Virus record (IMG/VR): IMGVR_UViG_3300033553_000304
Location: 1-32,128 of that record
Direction: 5' to 3' (one strand)
DNA length: 32,128 bases
Source: a virus
Part shown: in pieces, positions 29,506 to 32,128 of the stretch
Layout: every line of letters starts with the position of its first letter
Numbering within the stretch: position 1 is the first letter of the stretch
Made by a program: the position numbers and the translations under genes
Notes under the pieces: model-generated
What the model saw: only the letters and a program-made list of their open reading frames with translations
The model's database searches: none
What the model was told of the DNA's origin: nothing

Positions 29506-30561
29506 ATGCAAGCGGGCCTTATGTCTTCACGGGTTGAACTTCTCATTGACGGTAATCGACACGGCGGCTGGACCTCCGTGAATATTCGCCGTGGCCTCAA
29601 CCAGGTGGCGGACCGTTTCGAGCTTTCCCTGACTGAAAAGTGGAGCGAATCCACCCAGCCCGCACCGGTCCGCAGTGGCGCCGAATGCCAGGTGTTTATC
29701 GATGACGAGCTGGTGATCACCGGTTATGTCGACGAAGTACTTCCCGCCTACGATGCCAGACAGCACAGCCTGGTGGTGAGCGGCCGCTCCAAGACCGCCG
29801 ACCTGGTGGACTGTTCCTCCCGCCGCAAGACGTGGAGTAAACCCCGCAAGCTGGAAGCCATTGCCCGCGAACTGGCCGAGCCATTCGGCATTGAGGTGGT
29901 GGTCGAGGCTGATACCGGTGCGCCGATCAAGGCCCCGGCCGTGGAGTCTGGTCAGCCATATTATGAAGCCCTGGAACAAATGGGCCGGTACCGGGCGGTG
30001 ATCTTTGTCTGCGATCCCCAGGGCCGGCTGGTGATCACTAAGCCACCCCGTGGCCGTATCGACACGGCGCTGGCGCTGGGTGAAAACATCCGCCAGGGCT
30101 CCGGCCGTTTCTCGATCCGGGATCGCTTCTCCCAGATCATCGTCCAGGGTCAGCAGCCCGGTGACGATCTGCTTTCAGGTGAACAAGCCGCCAGTCCGGA
30201 AGGCACGGCCACCGACCCCGTCATCCGCTTCCGCACGCAGGTGATTGTTGCTGACACGGCGGTCGATAAGGCCGGCTGCCGGCAGCGTGCTGAGAATGAA
30301 ACCCGCCGCCGTCGCGGCCGTGGCCGGGGGCTGACCTACACCGTGGCCGGGTGGCGCCATGACAGTGGTTTATGGACGCCTGGCTTTGAGGTTTCCGTGC
30401 GTGACCGCTGGCTGGGCATCCAGGACGACATGCTCATCGAGGGCGTGCAGCTGGTTCTGGATGGCCAGGGCGAACGCGCCGAGATCCAAGTGGTACCGCC
30501 ATCAGCATGGGACCTGTCCGCAGAGCCTGAGCCGGAAGAGGAGGAGTCCGTATGGGGATGA
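29506..30561 (+). CDS. P: Baseplate hub protein (Mu gpP, gp44)
   Basis: A 351-residue hub protein related to T4 gp27/P2 gpD, at the centre of the baseplate. It has VELLIDGNRHGGWTSVNIRRGLNQVADRFELSLTEKW, VFIDDELVITGYVDEVLPAYDARQHSLVVSGRSKTADLVDCS, and a C-terminal part with WRHDSGLWTPGFEVSVRDRWLGIQDDMLIEGVQLVLD. Two starts are possible: 29506, and ATG 29521, which fits homologue lengths better; neither has a good ribosome binding site and both lie close to the hairpin. The overlap with the spike gene is 10 bases. Confidence 0.93.
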   Translation: MQAGLMSSRVELLIDGNRHGGWTSVNIRRGLNQVADRFELSLTEKWSESTQPAPVRSGAECQVFIDDELVITGYVDEVLPAYDARQHSLVVSGRSKTADLVDCSSRRKTWSKPRKLEAIARELAEPFGIEVVVEADTGAPIKAPAVESGQPYYEALEQMGRYRAVIFVCDPQGRLVITKPPRGRIDTALALGENIRQGSGRFSIRDRFSQIIVQGQQPGDDLLSGEQAASPEGTATDPVIRFRTQVIVADTAVDKAGCRQRAENETRRRRGRGRGLTYTVAGWRHDSGLWTPGFEVSVRDRWLGIQDDMLIEGVQLVLDGQGERAEIQVVPPSAWDLSAEPEPEEEESVWG

Positions 30562-31280
30562 GAGACATCGTCCGCCTGCTGGCTCCTGTCTGGCGCCGCC
30601 TGCGCCTGATCGTTTCCCGGGGCGTTGTCCGCCTGTCCGACGACGGCCGCAAGCTCCAGGTGGTGCAGCTCGACCTGCTGGCCGGTGAGACGGCGGCCAT
30701 GGAACGATTCCAGCAATACGGGTTCACCTGTCGGCCGTTGGACGGTGCCGAGGCGATCGCTTTAGCCGTTGGCGGATCCCGTGGCCACCTGGTGGCGATC
30801 GCGGTGGACGATCGCCGGTACCGGATGAAGAACCTACAGAACGGCGAGGTTGCCCTGTACACGGACGAGGGTGACTACATCCACATGAAGCGGGGCCGGA
30901 TTGTGAAGGTGAACGTCGGGCAGGACCTGGAAGTGGTTGTCGGCAACGATGCCAACGTAACCGCCGGCGGATCGGTGAACGTCGACGCGGCCACCAAGAT
31001 TGCGGCCACGGCGCCGGAGATCACTGGCCAGTGTGATACCGCCAACGTGGCGGCCACTGCCAGCGTCACCCTGGACACGCCACAGGTCACCATTACCGGT
31101 GCGTTGACCGTCCAAGGTGCTATCACCGGTCTGGGTGGCATGGCCGTGAGTGGCGGCTCTGGTGCATCCGTTCAGGGCAACCTGGGTGTCACCGGCGGGG
31201 ATGTCACGGCAGGCGGCGTATCCCTGAAAGGCCACACCCACCCTGGTGATTCGGGTGGAACCACGGGGGCTGCGCAATGA
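30552..31280 (+). CDS. Baseplate spike protein (Mu gp45, gpV-like)
   Basis: A 242-residue spike protein. The N-terminal OB-fold region (about 15-105: VVRLSDDGRKLQVVQLDLLAGETAAMERFQQYGF, then GSRGHLVAIAVDDRRYR) binds the hub. It leads into a beta-helix made of short Val/Thr/Gly repeats (GNDANVTAGGSVNVDAATKIAATAPE and so on). Near the end GVSLKGHTHPGD contains the His-x-His motif that holds iron in related spike tips. It pierces the outer membrane. GGAGGAG lies upstream of the ATG. Confidence 0.94.
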   Translation: MGMRDIVRLLAPVWRRLRLIVSRGVVRLSDDGRKLQVVQLDLLAGETAAMERFQQYGFTCRPLDGAEAIALAVGGSRGHLVAIAVDDRRYRMKNLQNGEVALYTDEGDYIHMKRGRIVKVNVGQDLEVVVGNDANVTAGGSVNVDAATKIAATAPEITGQCDTANVAATASVTLDTPQVTITGALTVQGAITGLGGMAVSGGSGASVQGNLGVTGGDVTAGGVSLKGHTHPGDSGGTTGAAQ

Positions 31281-31726
31281 CCGATATCGCACTCCTGCCG
31301 CGTTTTGACGGCCGCATCGACATCCAGTTGGAAGACGGCGACCTGGTCGCAGACGACGGGCTGCGCACCGCTGTAGTCCTATCCCTGCTCACCGATCGGC
31401 GAGCGAACCCCGGCGATGTACTGCCAGACGGCAGCGACGATCGGCGGGGCTGGTGGGCAGACATGCTGGCCCGTGCCGGTGGCGATCGCTTCGGCTCCCG
31501 CCTTTGGCTGCTCTCCCGCGAGAAGAACCTGGCCGAGGTTCGGCGTCGGGCAGAAACCTACGCAGCCGAGTCCCTGGAATGGCTTCGTGAAGACGGCATC
31601 GCCAACACCATCGAAGTGGAAGCGGAAACCGTGGCCACCGATCGCCTGGGCCTGAAGATCCGGATTATCCGCAGCGATGGCCAGGCCATTGAAGAGACCT
31701 TTAACAACCTTTGGGAGAGCCTTTAA
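31277..31726 (+). CDS. Baseplate wedge protein (Mu gp46)
   Basis: A 149-residue protein of the gp46 family, related to T4 gp25 in the baseplate wedge: MTDIALLPRFDGRIDIQLEDGDLVADDGLRTAVVLSLLTDRRA, then GWWADMLARAGGDRFGSRLWLLSREKNLAEVRRRAETYAAESLEWLREDGIANTIEVEAE. Four-base overlap with the spike gene. Confidence 0.92.
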   Translation: MTDIALLPRFDGRIDIQLEDGDLVADDGLRTAVVLSLLTDRRANPGDVLPDGSDDRRGWWADMLARAGGDRFGSRLWLLSREKNLAEVRRRAETYAAESLEWLREDGIANTIEVEAETVATDRLGLKIRIIRSDGQAIEETFNNLWESL

Positions 31727-32128
31727 ATGCCGTTTGAACGTCCGTCACTGAGTGAACTCCAGGAGCGCATCCGTGCCGATATCCGCGCACGCCTGCCTGG
31801 CGCTCAGCCGGAACTGCGGCGCTCTCTGCTGGGCGTGCTGGCCGACATCGAGGCCGGCGGCATCCATGGCCTGTATGGGTACTTGGACTTTCTGGCCAAG
31901 CAACTGTTCCCCGATACCGCCGAATCTGAATACCTGCAGCGTTGGGCTCGCATCTGGCGCATACCTGCAGTGGATCCGACAGCAGCCACAGGCGATGTCA
32001 CCTTTGCGGGCAATGACGACGTGGTCATCCCTCAGGACACCCGCCTGCAGGCCAAGAGCGGCGCTGAGTACCTGACCGATGAGGCAGTATCAATCGTCGC
32101 CGGTACCGCCACGGTTTCAGTGACCGCC
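31727..32128 (+). CDS. Baseplate protein J-like (Mu gp47), N-terminal part, cut by window end
   Basis: The first 134 residues of a gp47/J-type wedge protein: MPFERPSLSELQERIRADIRARLPGAQPELRRSLLGVLADIEAGGIHGLYGYLDFLAKQLFPDTAESEYLQRWARIWRIPA, then the family DVTFAGNDDVVIPQDTRLQ block. ATG 31727 directly abuts the stop of the previous gene. The rest, the tail fibre genes and the prophage right end lie beyond the window. Confidence 0.93.
   Translation, partial: MPFERPSLSELQERIRADIRARLPGAQPELRRSLLGVLADIEAGGIHGLYGYLDFLAKQLFPDTAESEYLQRWARIWRIPAVDPTAATGDVTFAGNDDVVIPQDTRLQAKSGAEYLTDEAVSIVAGTATVSVTA

Larger units (their letters stand above)
370..32128 (+). mobile_element. Mu-like transposable prophage (left end to baseplate genes; right end outside window)
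   Basis: Gene content and order follow phage Mu: leftward repressor, rightward ner, transposase A, ATPase B, gemA, mor, lysis, gp25-30, protease, capsid T, gp35-38, sheath L, tube M, tape measure, N, P, gp45, gp46, gp47. The left boundary is placed at one of several TG dinucleotides at 370-376, because Mu-type ends begin with TG and because the grpE promoter (332-359) should be host DNA. The exact base cannot be fixed without the right end or an empty site. Mu-like elements insert with a 5-bp target duplication, which cannot be checked here. Confidence 0.9.

Noticed and set aside
1-32128. CRISPR array, tRNA or rRNA genes, insertion sequences
   Set aside because: No regularly spaced repeats, cloverleaf-like segments, rRNA sequence or IS-type inverted ends were noticed.

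Overview
The window is the left flank and most of a Mu-like transposable prophage (family of Mu, B3 and D3112) in a GC-rich gammaproteobacterium. The only host gene is the first 78 codons of grpE at the left edge (minus strand), preceded by a near-perfect sigma-32 heat-shock promoter at about 332-359. The GrpE N-terminus and the base composition suggest a marine gammaproteobacterium of the Marinobacter type; that is a guess, not a measured assignment. The prophage begins at about 370 and runs off the right edge inside the baseplate genes, so the right end is not visible.

Layout. (1) Immunity region, 370-1550: a leftward HTH repressor and a second leftward gene of unknown function, facing rightward Ner across an operator region. 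(2) Early region, 1554-9604: Ner, a DNA-binding-like protein, transposase A (DDE, MuA type), transposition ATPase B, a DUF3164-type protein, HU, several small unknown proteins, GemA-like and Mor-like regulators. (3) Accessory block, 9605-11771: one small phage gene, then a leftward, translationally coupled two-gene module (soluble protein plus four-helix membrane protein) with no recognised function. This lies where Mu carries C. (4) Lysis and late genes, 11772-18623: DUF5675 protein, three-TM holin, DksA/TraR zinc finger, gp25-27-like proteins, large terminase, portal, MuF-like protein. (5) Head genes, 18897-22665: protease with a nested scaffold start, decoration protein, major capsid, a strong terminator, head completion proteins. 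(6) Tail, 22662 to end: gp37, gp38, sheath, tube, chaperones with a -2 frameshift site, tape measure, a leftward secreted-protein cargo gene, circularisation/DNA-injection protein N, hub P, spike gp45, gp46 and the start of gp47.

The main regulatory observation is a 16-bp dyad, CTGAA-N4-TTCAG, placed upstream of exactly the three genes that carry late promoters in Mu within this span (lysis, protease I and P). In the first two cases the spacing to a -10-like hexamer and to the ATG is identical to the base. This suggests a Mor/C-type activated late regulon that may use leaderless mRNAs. The two cargo loci (10093-11558 and 27680-28180) run against the phage operons and are the best candidates for undescribed lysogenic-conversion or defence functions.
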